A program made the position numbers and the translations under genes. Positions 1 through 8,451 of a stretch of 64,000 nucleotides of DNA are shown in pieces. This stretch comes from Amycolatopsis acididurans (lineage in GTDB: Bacteria; Actinomycetota; Actinomycetes; Mycobacteriales; Pseudonocardiaceae): the NCBI RefSeq assembly GCF_012328925.1, contig NZ_JAAXLS010000016.1, positions 1 to 64,000 on the forward strand. The letters run 5' to 3'. How positions within the stretch are numbered: position 1 is the stretch's first letter; each line of letters starts with the position of its first letter. The notes under the pieces are model-generated. The model saw only the letters and a program-made list of their open reading frames with translations. It had not been told where the DNA came from and ran no database searches.

Positions 1-1
1 G

Positions 2-85
2 AAACGCTGGACGATGCGGTGGAAACCCGCGCTGAACGCGTTCGAGATCGCCTTCGACGGCCGTCTGGCCGCCGGACGCAAGTAG
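2..85 (+). CDS. C-terminal end of an IS256-family transposase (5' end outside window)
   Basis: An open frame enters from the left edge and stops with TAG at 83-85. It encodes a tail containing RWTMRWKPALNAF, followed by a short basic end. This matches from memory the conserved C-terminus of IS256/Mutator-type (DDE) transposases. Only 27 residues are visible, so whether the element is intact cannot be judged. No terminal inverted repeat was identified after the stop. It suggests the left edge of the window is transposon-rich. Confidence 0.6.
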   Translation, partial: KRWTMRWKPALNAFEIAFDGRLAAGRK

Positions 86-420
86 TTCCCCTTCAACCCG
101 AGTTACACCGCTCGTTTGACAGACCCCAGCGAGACAGCCAGGAACCAAGCAGGTTGCACAAGATCGACATGTCACACGCGGTGAGACCCTACAGTTGACT
201 ACGGAGAGTTACATTATGTGATCTGTGCTGCTCTGATCAGGTGGACTTGGTCACTGGGTTGGTGCGAGACCGTGTGGCCGAACGATCATCGGCTTACGTC
301 GAGGTGACTATGGAGGGCAGAAGGGGGTGCCGCTGACACCACGATTGGCGTTGGCGGTATGGAAAACTGCCTCGCGCCTCACGAGGATACCGGGGACCTA
401 CGGGGAAAGGAAACCAGGGC
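86..420. other. Intergenic region between transposase end and HxlR gene
   Basis: No convincing gene is seen in these 335 bases. A TTGACT hexamer at 195-200 on the plus strand could be a -35 element, with an AT-rich stretch about 14-17 bp further on (TTATGTGAT). No good -10 match is present, and the ORF starting at 327 is an out-of-frame shadow of the regulator gene. The right terminal repeat of the upstream IS should lie here, but I could not pair it without the left end. Confidence 0.4.
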
Positions 421-846
421 ATGGGGAGTGGCCCAGACGAGGTGCTCAAATGGTTCGATGCCGTGAATTGGCAGCAGGGGGAATGGGTTCCGGAGATCGT
501 AGTCGCTCTCTGGGATGGCGAGAAGCGATTTCTTGATTTGTTGAAGGAGATCAGAGAGAGCGATACGCAGCACCGGTGGTCGACGCGGACCCGCCCACTA
601 ACGAAACAGAGCCTGGCCCGAACCTTGGATGCCATGCAACGAGATGAGCTGGTGTTGCGGCGCGAGGACAATTCCTCGGCGCCTCGGGCGGTTTATTACC
701 AAATCTCACCGCTGCTTCGAGAATTCCTGGACCAGCGAGCGAGGCCGGCTGCGGAGTGGATCGACGACCACCAAGACCTGATCGAGCGGATTCGCGAGCG
801 CAGGTTCCTGCCGGACGGCGATCGTCGCGATACCGACGACCCATGA
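421..846 (+). CDS. HxlR-family winged-helix transcriptional regulator
   Basis: The 141-residue product is the usual length for HxlR (DUF24) regulators. It has the family pattern: a helix with W-VPEIVVALWDGEKRF at about residues 22-38, a recognition region (LTKQSLARTLDAM) at 60-72, then a wing leading to a YQISPL strand. HxlR proteins bind DNA as dimers and often respond to redox or electrophile stress. No conserved Cys is obvious here. The ATG at 421 follows a purine-rich stretch (GGGAAAGG). The neighbour downstream is convergent, so it looks monocistronic. Its target is not evident. Confidence 0.8.
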   Translation: MGSGPDEVLKWFDAVNWQQGEWVPEIVVALWDGEKRFLDLLKEIRESDTQHRWSTRTRPLTKQSLARTLDAMQRDELVLRREDNSSAPRAVYYQISPLLREFLDQRARPAAEWIDDHQDLIERIRERRFLPDGDRRDTDDP

Positions 847-875
847 ACGGTGTGATCAGCTATGCCGACTCTGGG

Positions 876-3710
876 TTAGCTGGCAACGCGGTGCTGACGG
901 GCCTGCAGGGCTCGGGCGAGGGTCAGTGTGTTCGGGTCAGGGCGCACGCCGATCTCGGCGAGCGTGGTGGTGAGCAGTTGGACTGTGCGGCTAATGGCAT
1001 CGGTGAGTCCGAGTTGGGCTTGTACCCGCATGATGTCGCGGTAGATGTCTTCGTTCTCCGGGTTCAACAGCCTGGCGTGTTCGAGCAGTTGGAGTTGCCG
1101 CTGCGGGTCGTGTCCGCGGTAGTGGGCAGCCATGCCTGCCAGGGCGTCGACTACGGCGCGGTGGGCGGCTTCTCGCGGCCCGTCGAGCCAGAGCGCGGAC
1201 ATGCCGTCGGCGACCTCCCCACGGTAGGTGGCAGCGATGCGTGACCAGGCGAGCATCCGTTGCTCGTCGGTGGCTGCGATGTGGCGCTCGTGCTCGGCCT
1301 GGTGCAGGCGCCAGTAGTCCACCTCCACGAGGTCTGGAGTGAGCGCAACTTGCTCATCGTGCTGGTCGATTAGATCGACCACCTGTCCGTTGGTGGCCTG
1401 GGACAGCACTTTGCGGATCTGGGACAAGGACGCGTAGAAGGCGTTGAAGGGTCGGCGTCCCCTGGCCTCGGGCCAGAGCGCTTCCCGCACGGCCTCTCGG
1501 GTCGTCCCGGTGGGGTGCAATGCGAGGAAGACCAGTAGCGCCTTGTGCTTGGGTGCGAGCATCGAGGTGAGGTCGTGGTCCTCCCCGCTGGGGCTATGCC
1601 AGGTCATGGTGACTGAGCCGAAGATCGAGAGCGTCAACGGACATTCGGGAGGTTCGTCCGACTGCTTGGCTACGCCGATCAGCTCGGGAACCTCGGACGA
1701 GTCGGCTATGTCGGGCGGTTCGTCGGTGGCCGTAACCAACGAGCGTGGTGGCGAAACCGCGGCATTCGTGCCCTGCTCTGCTGGGTCTTCGGCGTTGTAG
1801 GGAATGTCGTGCTTGGGTGCGGCTGTCTCGTCGTCGAGGCCGTTCTCAGGTTCGGTGCCGGGTTGGCTGCCTTGGCCGTTGCCGCCGTGTTCGTCGACCG
1901 GGTCAGCGTTCGCTCCTGGTGGGGCGTCGGCAGCCGGCACTGGTTCCTCGATGAGTTCGGGGTCGTCGTGGTCGGGTTCGGCTGGGGTGTCCTCCGCTGC
2001 CATGTGCGAGCCAGGCTCGGTATCGGCGAGCAGCGTGAGCAGATCACGGGTGTCGGTGGCGCCGAGGCTGAACAGGCGGCTGTCGCGCAGGTCCTGGATG
2101 GTTGGGCTGGCGGCGGCCACGATGCCGTCGGCGCGGACACGCACGGTGGCCCCGGCAGGCCAGTGGCCGAGCAGGATGCCGGCCGTGCCGGTGGCGGAGC
2201 CGGTGTCGAGAACGGATTGCAGCTCGGCGTGCGGGCGGTCGGCTCGGGCGACCAGGACCGTGTGCAGGCTCGTGTCCTCGGATGCGGTGTCAACCGGCGC
2301 GGCTCGCGCGGCGAGTTCGGTGACCGCGGTGTCGAGATCGTCGGTTATGCGCAGCCGTGGAGAGTCGGGCAGGTCGGCTCCCATCAGCGCCTGTGCATCG
2401 TCGGCAGGGATGACGACAGTGGCGCGGGTGGTGGCCAGCAAGTGCACGAGCAGGGAACGGGCGGTGGCTTGAGCGCCCGCTCCGGTCAGGCCCAGTCCGT
2501 GCACGGCGGCGAGGTCGAGGGCGCGGGCGCGCTCATCGCGCACGCCGATCTCCACGGTCGTGCTGCCTGCTTCCTCGGCATCGAACGTGCTGGGAGCCTG
2601 CGGGGCGTCGTCGATGGTGACCGGATCGGCGCCGTCGTCGCCACCCCGGTCGGCCTCGTCGAGGCGCGCCTCGTCGTAGGCCAGCCGGAGTGCGTGCACG
2701 GCCGGCGCTGGTGCAGGTGGTGGCGTGCGGTCGCCGCTGCCGGGCGTGTAGGTCCGCATCCGCCGTCGGCGGCGGGTGACCATGGCGAGTGTGACCGCGC
2801 TGGCCAGGGCTGCGGCGACCAGGCCGCCGCTCCACAATGAGATCGCGGTGCCCGAGGTCGTGGTCACCGGTGCCGATGGCTGGTGTCGCTCCGGTGCCGC
2901 TTCGGGTGCTTGATGGTGCGGGGCAGGAACAGGTGCGGGAGGCTCGGCACGTGCGGGAGGTTGCGGTGTAGCCGGTGCCGGTGGGGGCGCCGTTGGCCGG
3001 GGAATAGCGTCGCCCGGCAGTTGCAGCACCCAGCCGGGCCGGATCAGGTGCGGATCGGTGAGGGCGCGCCCATCGGGTTGAAGACGCCCTTCGTTGAGGT
3101 GGAACAGTTCTGGCCAGCGGTTGCCGTCGCCCAGTTCGCGTTGGGCGATGCGATACAAGCTCTCGTAGATTCCGCCCTGCGGAGGCTGCACGACCACGGT
3201 GCCCTGCTCGGACGCCGTGGACTGCTGGGTTGTGGGAGCCGGTCCGCCAAGGCGTTCGGTCGGTCCTGCATCAAGCTGTGTGCTCACGGCGATGGAGACG
3301 GGGCGCACCGGGTGCAACGGATCTCCCGTAGCCGCTGGGACGCGTGGGTGAAGCAGGCCGAGAACCGCAGCGGCGACCAAGACGCCGGCCACAGCGTGCA
3401 TGGGGCCGATCGCCGGGGGCCGCACGCCGCGTACGGCGTCGGGCACGCAGCGGGCCACGTCGAAGGCAAAGACGAGCCAGGTCGGCCACGCAATGCACGC
3501 GAGGATGTTTAGCAGCAGGGTGACCGACAACGGGTTGAGCAGTGTGGCCTCGATCTCATCACCTGTGGGGATGTGATCCGGCAGGGGCCACCCGATGAAG
3601 GTGATCAGTCCCCACGGCACCCCGATCAGCAGGGCGGCGAGTGCGACGATGGCTGCTAGGGCGGCAAGCAGGCGCAGGATGCGGGCCGCCGTGCGCGCGA
3701 GAAGGGTCAT
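876..3710 (-). CDS. Membrane-anchored LysM-BTAD (SARP-like) regulator of the Tad locus
   Basis: The protein is 944 aa from ATG 3710, which overlaps the upstream stop as ATGA. Longer readings upstream are out-of-frame shadow. In order there are N-terminal hydrophobic helices (about 5-110), a Pro/Ala-rich linker around a LysM-like domain (from YESLYRIAQRELG to RPGWVLQLP, about 185-240), one further TM helix before RRRRRMR, and a large acidic middle region. The C-terminus (last ~270 aa) has a winged-helix/BTAD unit: PKHKALLVFLALHP, then ALWP, then a helical repeat ending in VRPDPNTL. LysM plus BTAD proteins accompany actinobacterial Tad loci. A surface-to-transcription signalling role is inferred. 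It is the last gene of the operon. Confidence 0.8.
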   Translation of the reverse strand: MTLLARTAARILRLLAALAAIVALAALLIGVPWGLITFIGWPLPDHIPTGDEIEATLLNPLSVTLLLNILACIAWPTWLVFAFDVARCVPDAVRGVRPPAIGPMHAVAGVLVAAAVLGLLHPRVPAATGDPLHPVRPVSIAVSTQLDAGPTERLGGPAPTTQQSTASEQGTVVVQPPQGGIYESLYRIAQRELGDGNRWPELFHLNEGRLQPDGRALTDPHLIRPGWVLQLPGDAIPRPTAPPPAPATPQPPARAEPPAPVPAPHHQAPEAAPERHQPSAPVTTTSGTAISLWSGGLVAAALASAVTLAMVTRRRRRMRTYTPGSGDRTPPPAPAPAVHALRLAYDEARLDEADRGGDDGADPVTIDDAPQAPSTFDAEEAGSTTVEIGVRDERARALDLAAVHGLGLTGAGAQATARSLLVHLLATTRATVVIPADDAQALMGADLPDSPRLRITDDLDTAVTELAARAAPVDTASEDTSLHTVLVARADRPHAELQSVLDTGSATGTAGILLGHWPAGATVRVRADGIVAAASPTIQDLRDSRLFSLGATDTRDLLTLLADTEPGSHMAAEDTPAEPDHDDPELIEEPVPAADAPPGANADPVDEHGGNGQGSQPGTEPENGLDDETAAPKHDIPYNAEDPAEQGTNAAVSPPRSLVTATDEPPDIADSSEVPELIGVAKQSDEPPECPLTLSIFGSVTMTWHSPSGEDHDLTSMLAPKHKALLVFLALHPTGTTREAVREALWPEARGRRPFNAFYASLSQIRKVLSQATNGQVVDLIDQHDEQVALTPDLVEVDYWRLHQAEHERHIAATDEQRMLAWSRIAATYRGEVADGMSALWLDGPREAAHRAVVDALAGMAAHYRGHDPQRQLQLLEHARLLNPENEDIYRDIMRVQAQLGLTDAISRTVQLLTTTLAEIGVRPDPNTLTLARALQARQHRVAS

Positions 3711-4141
3711 CCGCTGCCTCCGAGCGCTCCTTGGTCTGGGTGGGCTTGCCCGTCTCCGGAGACGGTGATGTCGGTGATGCCCACTGCGTTGAGCAGCTGG
3801 GTGCGTTGATGGCCGTCGACGTGCACGCGCACCAGGTCCCCGGTGGTGCTGACTGTGCCGGTGACGCCGACGGAGGCCAGGTAGCGTTCGGCGGTGGCCT
3901 GCGCGGCTGAGGGATTCAGCCGGGCTGGGCCGCCGCTGCGGTACGCGGTCAGGTCGAGTTCCTGCGCACCCGCGCGGGCGGCTTCCTGCGCCTGGCCAAT
4001 GGCTCGCGTCTTCGCGGCCAGTGCAAGCCCGCCGTCGAGCACCAAACCCGCGAATAGCAGGCACGCGGTCGCGATGATCACGACGAACGCGGTGACTCGC
4101 CCCTGTTCGTCGGCGGTCAACCCACGCCAGCGGCGCCTCAT
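3707..4141 (-). CDS. TadE/TadG-like pseudopilin
   Basis: The product is 144 aa from ATG 4141, which shares ATGA with the preceding stop; the further-upstream start is less likely. The pattern is typical of minor pilins of Tad systems: a basic N-terminus, DEQGRVTAF, then one hydrophobic helix (VVIIATACLLFAGLVLDGG) and a short extracellular part. The G-x4-x position near residue 15 fits processing by the prepilin peptidase at 11872. It is one of three tandem TadE-like genes. Distinguishing TadE from TadG or TadF is not possible by eye. Confidence 0.75.
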   Translation of the reverse strand: MRRRWRGLTADEQGRVTAFVVIIATACLLFAGLVLDGGLALAAKTRAIGQAQEAARAGAQELDLTAYRSGGPARLNPSAAQATAERYLASVGVTGTVSTTGDLVRVHVDGHQRTQLLNAVGITDITVSGDGQAHPDQGALGGSG

Positions 4142-4587
4142 GCCCCCGCACCTCCCGTCTGGGTGCCGCGCCACTGATCCACGACCGAGGAAGCTGTGGA
4201 CTCGGCCGTCGTGGCGCCGGGAACCCCCAGCAGCGTCAAGTCCGACAGGCCGATGTCGCAGGTCACCGTGACCATGACGGTGCTCCCCGGTTGCAGGCGG
4301 CCGAGTTGGGCGGTGACGGTCAGGCTGCGGCAGCTGACGCCGGCTTGAGCGAGCGCGGCTTCGGCGGTGCTGCGAGCGTCGGCGTTGGCCTGAGTGCTGC
4401 TCCGGGCCAGTGTCGCCGCGCGGACGGCTTGGTGGGCGGCGTCGTCGACGCGCAACCGCGAGTCGGCCAGGCGTCCGCAGAAGACCACGAACAGCAGCAG
4501 GATGATCAGCAGCGGAGCCAACAGGGTCAGCTCGGTGGCCACCGAGCCCTGTTCGTCACGGCGCAATCGCCGCAGCAGGGCGATCAT
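4138..4587 (-). CDS. TadE-like pseudopilin
   Basis: The product is 149 aa. The N-terminus is basic (ALLRRLRRDEQGSVATE), followed by a strongly hydrophobic helix (LTLLAPLLIILLLFVVFC) and a roughly 100-residue extracellular domain with two Cys near CRSL and TCDIG. The G|SVATE prepilin-like cleavage site with Glu at +5 is the TadE hallmark. Stop and start codons overlap with both neighbours, implying coupled translation. It probably acts as a minor pilin or assembly initiator. Confidence 0.8.
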   Translation of the reverse strand: MIALLRRLRRDEQGSVATELTLLAPLLIILLLFVVFCGRLADSRLRVDDAAHQAVRAATLARSSTQANADARSTAEAALAQAGVSCRSLTVTAQLGRLQPGSTVMVTVTCDIGLSDLTLLGVPGATTAESTASSVVDQWRGTQTGGAGA

Positions 4588-5021
4588 CCGCCTACCTCCG
4601 GGGTCACGAAGCGCTCGGTCGGTCCCGCCGCTCGGGCTCGGACCGGGAGATGGAGGAAGGGGACGACAGTCGCCGCTTCACCGGATATGTCCACAGTGGA
4701 TTGCTCGGGGCCACGGACGACCGCGGCCTGTGGGTTGCGCAGTGGCCCATTCCCGAGCTGGGTTAGGACACTGTCGGCCTGCGTGTGTCCGCCCGCGTTG
4801 CTGCCGCCTTGGACCCGTGCGGCCGAGAGTGCTTGCGACGCTGCGGCTTGCGCGATGTGCTGGGCGTGCGCCCAGACGGCGAACTGCGCAATGACGAGCA
4901 GGAGCAACAGCAGGGCTGGCACCGCAAGCACCAGTTCTGCGGTGACGGAGCCCTGTTCATCGCGGCGGAGCCGGCGCAGCCGATCACGGGCTCGCCGGGA
5001 CCCACTTCGGGCAGCAATCAC
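4584..5021 (-). CDS. TadE-like pseudopilin
   Basis: The product is 145 aa and has the same architecture as the next gene. A basic N-terminus contains RRDEQGSVTAE, then comes a hydrophobic helix (LVLAVPALLLLLLVIAQF), then an Ala/Gln-rich alpha segment and a small C-terminal domain. G|SVTAE with Glu at +5 is the expected prepilin peptidase site. The overlap with the neighbours is 4 nt on each side. The matching N-termini of this and the following gene suggest an old tandem duplication. Confidence 0.8.
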   Translation of the reverse strand: MIAARSGSRRARDRLRRLRRDEQGSVTAELVLAVPALLLLLLVIAQFAVWAHAQHIAQAAASQALSAARVQGGSNAGGHTQADSVLTQLGNGPLRNPQAAVVRGPEQSTVDISGEAATVVPFLHLPVRARAAGPTERFVTPEVGG

Positions 5022-5209
5022 ATGGTGCCCCCGATCTCGTTTGCCTTGCGGGTGACGGCGGCGACGATGATCGCGATCACGGCCAGCGCCGCGGCGACCA
5101 GCAGTGCGGTCACTAGGACGGTCTCGGTGGAATAGCCGCGCTCGTCCGCCCGGATCTCTGCAATGCGGGCGCGGACGGTGACGACGATGACGGTCAGGTA
5201 GCTCAACAT
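5018..5209 (-). CDS. Small Flp-type pilin-like protein
   Basis: The product is 63 aa. A short leader ending in RADERG is followed by YSTET and a hydrophobic helix (VLVTALLVAAALAVIAIIV) with a very short tail. Length and layout match Flp/Tad major pilins, which are cut after Gly and carry Glu near +4/+5. It sits directly before the TadE-like genes and after tadC, the normal place for the pilin. It is therefore the likely main structural subunit, although it is longer in the helix and shorter in the tail than some. Confidence 0.75.
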   Translation of the reverse strand: MLSYLTVIVVTVRARIAEIRADERGYSTETVLVTALLVAAALAVIAIIVAAVTRKANEIGGTM

Positions 5210-5231
5210 GCGATGGTCTCCTCCTTGCCGG

Positions 5232-6131
5232 TCACAAACTGCCGAGCACTGTCGACAGCGCTGGGTAGGCGATGAACACCAGGAAGCCCGCGAACAGGCA
5301 GATGACCGGCAGTGACATCCGCTCGGTGGCGGCCTGGGCCTCGCCTTCGGCCTCGGTCAGCTCGTGAGTGCGCATCGCCGAGGCTTTGGCCGCCAACGAC
5401 GCGCGGACCTTGGCGCCTTCGGTCCCGGCCAGCGAGACCGAGGAGGACAGCTCGACCAGCTCGCGGATATCAAGTTCCTCGCCCAGCTGACGCAGCGTGT
5501 CCCACGGGGTGGTGCGAGTAAGCCGCGCAGTCGTGAGGGCACGGCGGATGCGCGCGAAGGCCCAGCCCTGGCCGATATTGGCCGCGTCAGTGAGTGCCCC
5601 GTCGACGCCAGCCCCGCCAGCCAGCGACACCCGCACCAGATTCAGGTACGCGCCCAGAGCGTGCCGGAAACTGGCCCGCTTACGGACGGCCTGCTGACGC
5701 ACATCCAAGTCCGGCAGGAGGAAGCCGCCGACGGCACAGCCGAGGCCGAGCACGAACGGCACCTGCCACGGAAAAGACACGCCAGCGGCCCACAGCAGTG
5801 CCTGCACCAGGCTCGGCAGCAACAGCCCGGCCACGGCGAGCACGGCCTTCTCCGCGAGCAGGGTCTCCGACGAGCGTCCGAGCACCAACAGGTCGCGCTG
5901 CTGGCGGGCAGTGGGAAGCCCCAGCGCGGCCAGCGGGCGCACCGCTGGGCGGCCCCATTTCGCCGCCCAACCGCCGGAGTCCACAGCGGTGATCGTGGGT
6001 CGTGCCGCCGGGGCGCTGCGGGTGGCCGCGAGCGCGCTGGCCAGCGACGGGCGCGGCGGCAGCAGCCACACCAGCAACGCCCAGAGCCCGAGCCCGGTAC
6101 CAGCCCCGAGTAGGAGGCTCGTGGTGATCAC
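5232..6131 (-). CDS. tadC: Tad inner-membrane platform protein TadC
   Basis: The product is 299 aa from GTG 6131 (GTGA overlap with tadB). It is a type II secretion GspF-domain protein. There are N-terminal hydrophobic helices (LLLGAGTGLGLWALLVWLL), a central helix pair near VLAVAGLLLPSLVQALLW and FVLGLGCAVGGFLLPD, a cytoplasmic T2SSF domain with LVRVSLAGGAGVDGAL, and a C-terminal helix (VICLFAGFLVFIAYPAL). TadB and TadC form the platform that the TadA ATPase drives. Confidence 0.85.
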   Translation of the reverse strand: MITTSLLLGAGTGLGLWALLVWLLPPRPSLASALAATRSAPAARPTITAVDSGGWAAKWGRPAVRPLAALGLPTARQQRDLLVLGRSSETLLAEKAVLAVAGLLLPSLVQALLWAAGVSFPWQVPFVLGLGCAVGGFLLPDLDVRQQAVRKRASFRHALGAYLNLVRVSLAGGAGVDGALTDAANIGQGWAFARIRRALTTARLTRTTPWDTLRQLGEELDIRELVELSSSVSLAGTEGAKVRASLAAKASAMRTHELTEAEGEAQAATERMSLPVICLFAGFLVFIAYPALSTVLGSL

Positions 6132-7024
6132 GACCGCACCCCCTGACCAGCGGTCGGAGCGGCGCCAGCCAGATGGGTCAAGAACCTCTCGGGCTCGCCC
6201 ATGCGCGCGATGCGGGCCAACCACCAAAACGCGATTCCGAACAGCGCGCCGACCAGCAGCAACATGATTTGACCGAACGCCCCGTCGTAGGGGGCCAGGT
6301 AGCCGCGGTTCAGGAGCACCAAGCCGGCGGCGAAGATCAGCGTCGTGGTGACGATGACCCGGACGCTCGTGCGGGTGCGTGCCCGACCGGACTCCACGCG
6401 CAGCCGCATCGAGACCTGCTCGCGTGCCTCGGTCGCCAGCTCGCCCAGCAGGTCGGCCAACTGCCGAGCCTGGTGCTGAGAGGCCAGCACCAAGGCGCTG
6501 ATGACCAGGTCCGCTGTCGGGTCGTTGAGGTCGTCGGCCAGCCCTTCCAGCGCGTCGGCGAGCTTGTCGCCCCGCTCGATACGCACCGACAGTTCGCCGA
6601 TGTCGTCGCGGATTGCCACGGGCGCGGTGTCAACGGTGGCCTGGATCGCCTGTTCCAGCCCGGCCGCGGCCGACAGCGTGTCCCGCAGCATCTCGGTCCA
6701 GGCCGCGACTGCCTCGATCCGCGCGACCCGGCGGGCCTGGTCGGTGTCCCGGCCCAGCACGCGGGGCAGTACTCCGATGGCGAGCGCGGTCAGGATGCCG
6801 CCGACGACCCAGCCGGTGACCGTACCCACCAGCACGCCCGTAGCCACGCTCAGCGCGATCCAACGCGTCGACGTGGCGTGACGTAGCCGTTCGAACCGCT
6901 GCGCCCACCGGCTGGGCATCCTGGCTTGCTCGGGGTCCTGACCGCGCACCCCGAGGATGACTAGGAGCACGCCGAGAGCGAAGCCGACGCCGAGCACGCC
7001 GGCCAGGGCGCTGGTGCCAGTCAT
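6128..7024 (-). CDS. tadB: Tad inner-membrane platform protein TadB
   Basis: The product is 298 aa from ATG 7024, which overlaps the tadA stop. An N-terminal TM helix (LAGVLGVGFALGVLLVILGV) and a central TM pair precede a T2SSF domain: AWTEMLRDTLSAAAGLEQAI, DKLADALEGLADDL and SALVLASQHQARQLADLL. C-terminal helices follow (VIVTTTLIFAAGLVLLN, IMLLLVGALFGIAFWW). The size and the pairing with tadC are typical. It is the cytoplasmic-membrane partner of TadC. Confidence 0.85.
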   Translation of the reverse strand: MTGTSALAGVLGVGFALGVLLVILGVRGQDPEQARMPSRWAQRFERLRHATSTRWIALSVATGVLVGTVTGWVVGGILTALAIGVLPRVLGRDTDQARRVARIEAVAAWTEMLRDTLSAAAGLEQAIQATVDTAPVAIRDDIGELSVRIERGDKLADALEGLADDLNDPTADLVISALVLASQHQARQLADLLGELATEAREQVSMRLRVESGRARTRTSVRVIVTTTLIFAAGLVLLNRGYLAPYDGAFGQIMLLLVGALFGIAFWWLARIARMGEPERFLTHLAGAAPTAGQGVRS

Positions 7025-8451
7025 GGATGCCACCACCCCTCGGTGCGTTCCAGCACGTCCGGGTCGAAGCCGGCCTCGGCCAGGCGCTCGACGGTCTCGG
7101 TGCGCAGCGGCACACCAGGCACCGCGCGCCCGCCTGGGCCGGGGCGATAGACCTCGTTGGACACGATCTGCTTGTCGTCAGCGCCCACGACCTCACGAAT
7201 CGAGGACACGACGCGGGTTTTGTCGTCGCGAGCCTCGGCCAGGTGCACGACGAAATGCACCGCGCTGGCGATCAGCAGGTTGGTCGCCTCCAGCCCCAGC
7301 CTTTCGGGACTTTGGGCGGCGTAGGTCGCCAGCTTGGTGAACGCGCCGCGCGAGTCGGAGGCGTGCACGGTGGCCATCGATCCGTCGTTGCCTTGGGTCA
7401 TGGCGTTGGCCATGGGGATCAGCTCGGCGCCGCGGACCTCGCCGACGATGACCCGGTCCGGGCTCATGCGCAGTGCCCAGCGGACCAGGTCGGCCTGGGA
7501 GATCGCTCCTTCCCCTTCCACGTTGGGTTCTCGTGCCTGCAAGGCGACGGTGTCCGGGTGTTGCGGGTCGCGGTCCAGGCCCAGCTCGAAGTTGTCCTCG
7601 ATGGTGACCAGCCGTTCCTGGGGCGGGATGGCCGAGGCCAGTGCGCGCAGCATGGTCGTCTTGCCGATCGCGGTGCCGCCGACGATCAGGATGTTGAATC
7701 GCGCTCGCACCAGCGCCGATAGCAGTGATTCGAGCCCGGCGTCGATCGTGCCGAGCTGTCGGAGCCGGGCGAGTGTGACGCGCTGGAATCGGTGTCGGCG
7801 GATCGACACCGAGGGCCGGCCGGTCACTGCCATCACGGCAAACATCCGGGACCCGTCCGGCAGCTCAACGCTGACCCCAGGTGAGCCGCGGTCGAACCGC
7901 CGTTCCTCCACGCCTGCGCGGGTGGCCAGGGAGCGCACGAGGTCGATCAGTTCGTCGTCGGAGGCGGCCACCGGCGGCATCTGGGCGCGCTCGCCGTTGG
8001 CATAGCGCACGAACACCCGGTCGCAACCGTTGACGTTGATGTTTTCGATGTCTTCGTTGGCCAACAACGGCTGCAGGCCGCCCATGCCAAAGATCTCGTC
8101 GAGCACCGACGCGGTGATCTGCCGCTCAAGCTCGTCGGGCACCAGGCCGGCGCCGGTCGGATGGGCCAACTCATCCGTGGCATAGGCATCGGCGGCATCG
8201 GCGGCCAGCTTCTCTGCAAGACCGCGCCGGGCTTGGTAGTCCAATGGTGGTCGGCCGTGCTGTTCATCCTCACGGATACGCTCGGCCAGCCCTTCGGAAA
8301 CCGCGTGGCGTAGCCGTGTGCGCAGCGCTGCCGCACCGGGGTGCTCGCTGCGGAAATCTCCATAACCAGGCTGAGCCCCTGCAGCCTGCTTGGGCGGGGT
8401 CGGTAGGTGACGCACCTGAGCGGCGCGGTTCTCGTGGTAGTCGGTCGTCAT
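7021..8451 (-). CDS. tadA: Tad pilus assembly ATPase TadA/CpaF
   Basis: The product is 476 aa from ATG 8451 (ATGA overlap); the earlier in-frame start is shadow of the neighbour. It has the PilT/VirB11-type secretion ATPase pattern. Walker A is GGTAIGKTTM, the Asp box is around TIEDNFEL, Walker B is DRVIVGEVRGAE, and a His box is GSMATVHA. The N-terminal third (GRPPLDYQARRGLAEKLAADA and FGMGGLQPLLAN) matches the CpaF N-domain. It energises pilin polymerisation on the inner face of the membrane. Confidence 0.9.
   Translation of the reverse strand: MTTDYHENRAAQVRHLPTPPKQAAGAQPGYGDFRSEHPGAAALRTRLRHAVSEGLAERIREDEQHGRPPLDYQARRGLAEKLAADAADAYATDELAHPTGAGLVPDELERQITASVLDEIFGMGGLQPLLANEDIENINVNGCDRVFVRYANGERAQMPPVAASDDELIDLVRSLATRAGVEERRFDRGSPGVSVELPDGSRMFAVMAVTGRPSVSIRRHRFQRVTLARLRQLGTIDAGLESLLSALVRARFNILIVGGTAIGKTTMLRALASAIPPQERLVTIEDNFELGLDRDPQHPDTVALQAREPNVEGEGAISQADLVRWALRMSPDRVIVGEVRGAELIPMANAMTQGNDGSMATVHASDSRGAFTKLATYAAQSPERLGLEATNLLIASAVHFVVHLAEARDDKTRVVSSIREVVGADDKQIVSNEVYRPGPGGRAVPGVPLRTETVERLAEAGFDPDVLERTEGWWHP

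Noticed and set aside
876..4151. 1091-residue continuous frame as one protein
   Set aside because: The first ~147 residues are an out-of-frame reading of the TadE/G-like gene. The overlapping ATGA start at 3710 and the TM-type N-terminus fit better.
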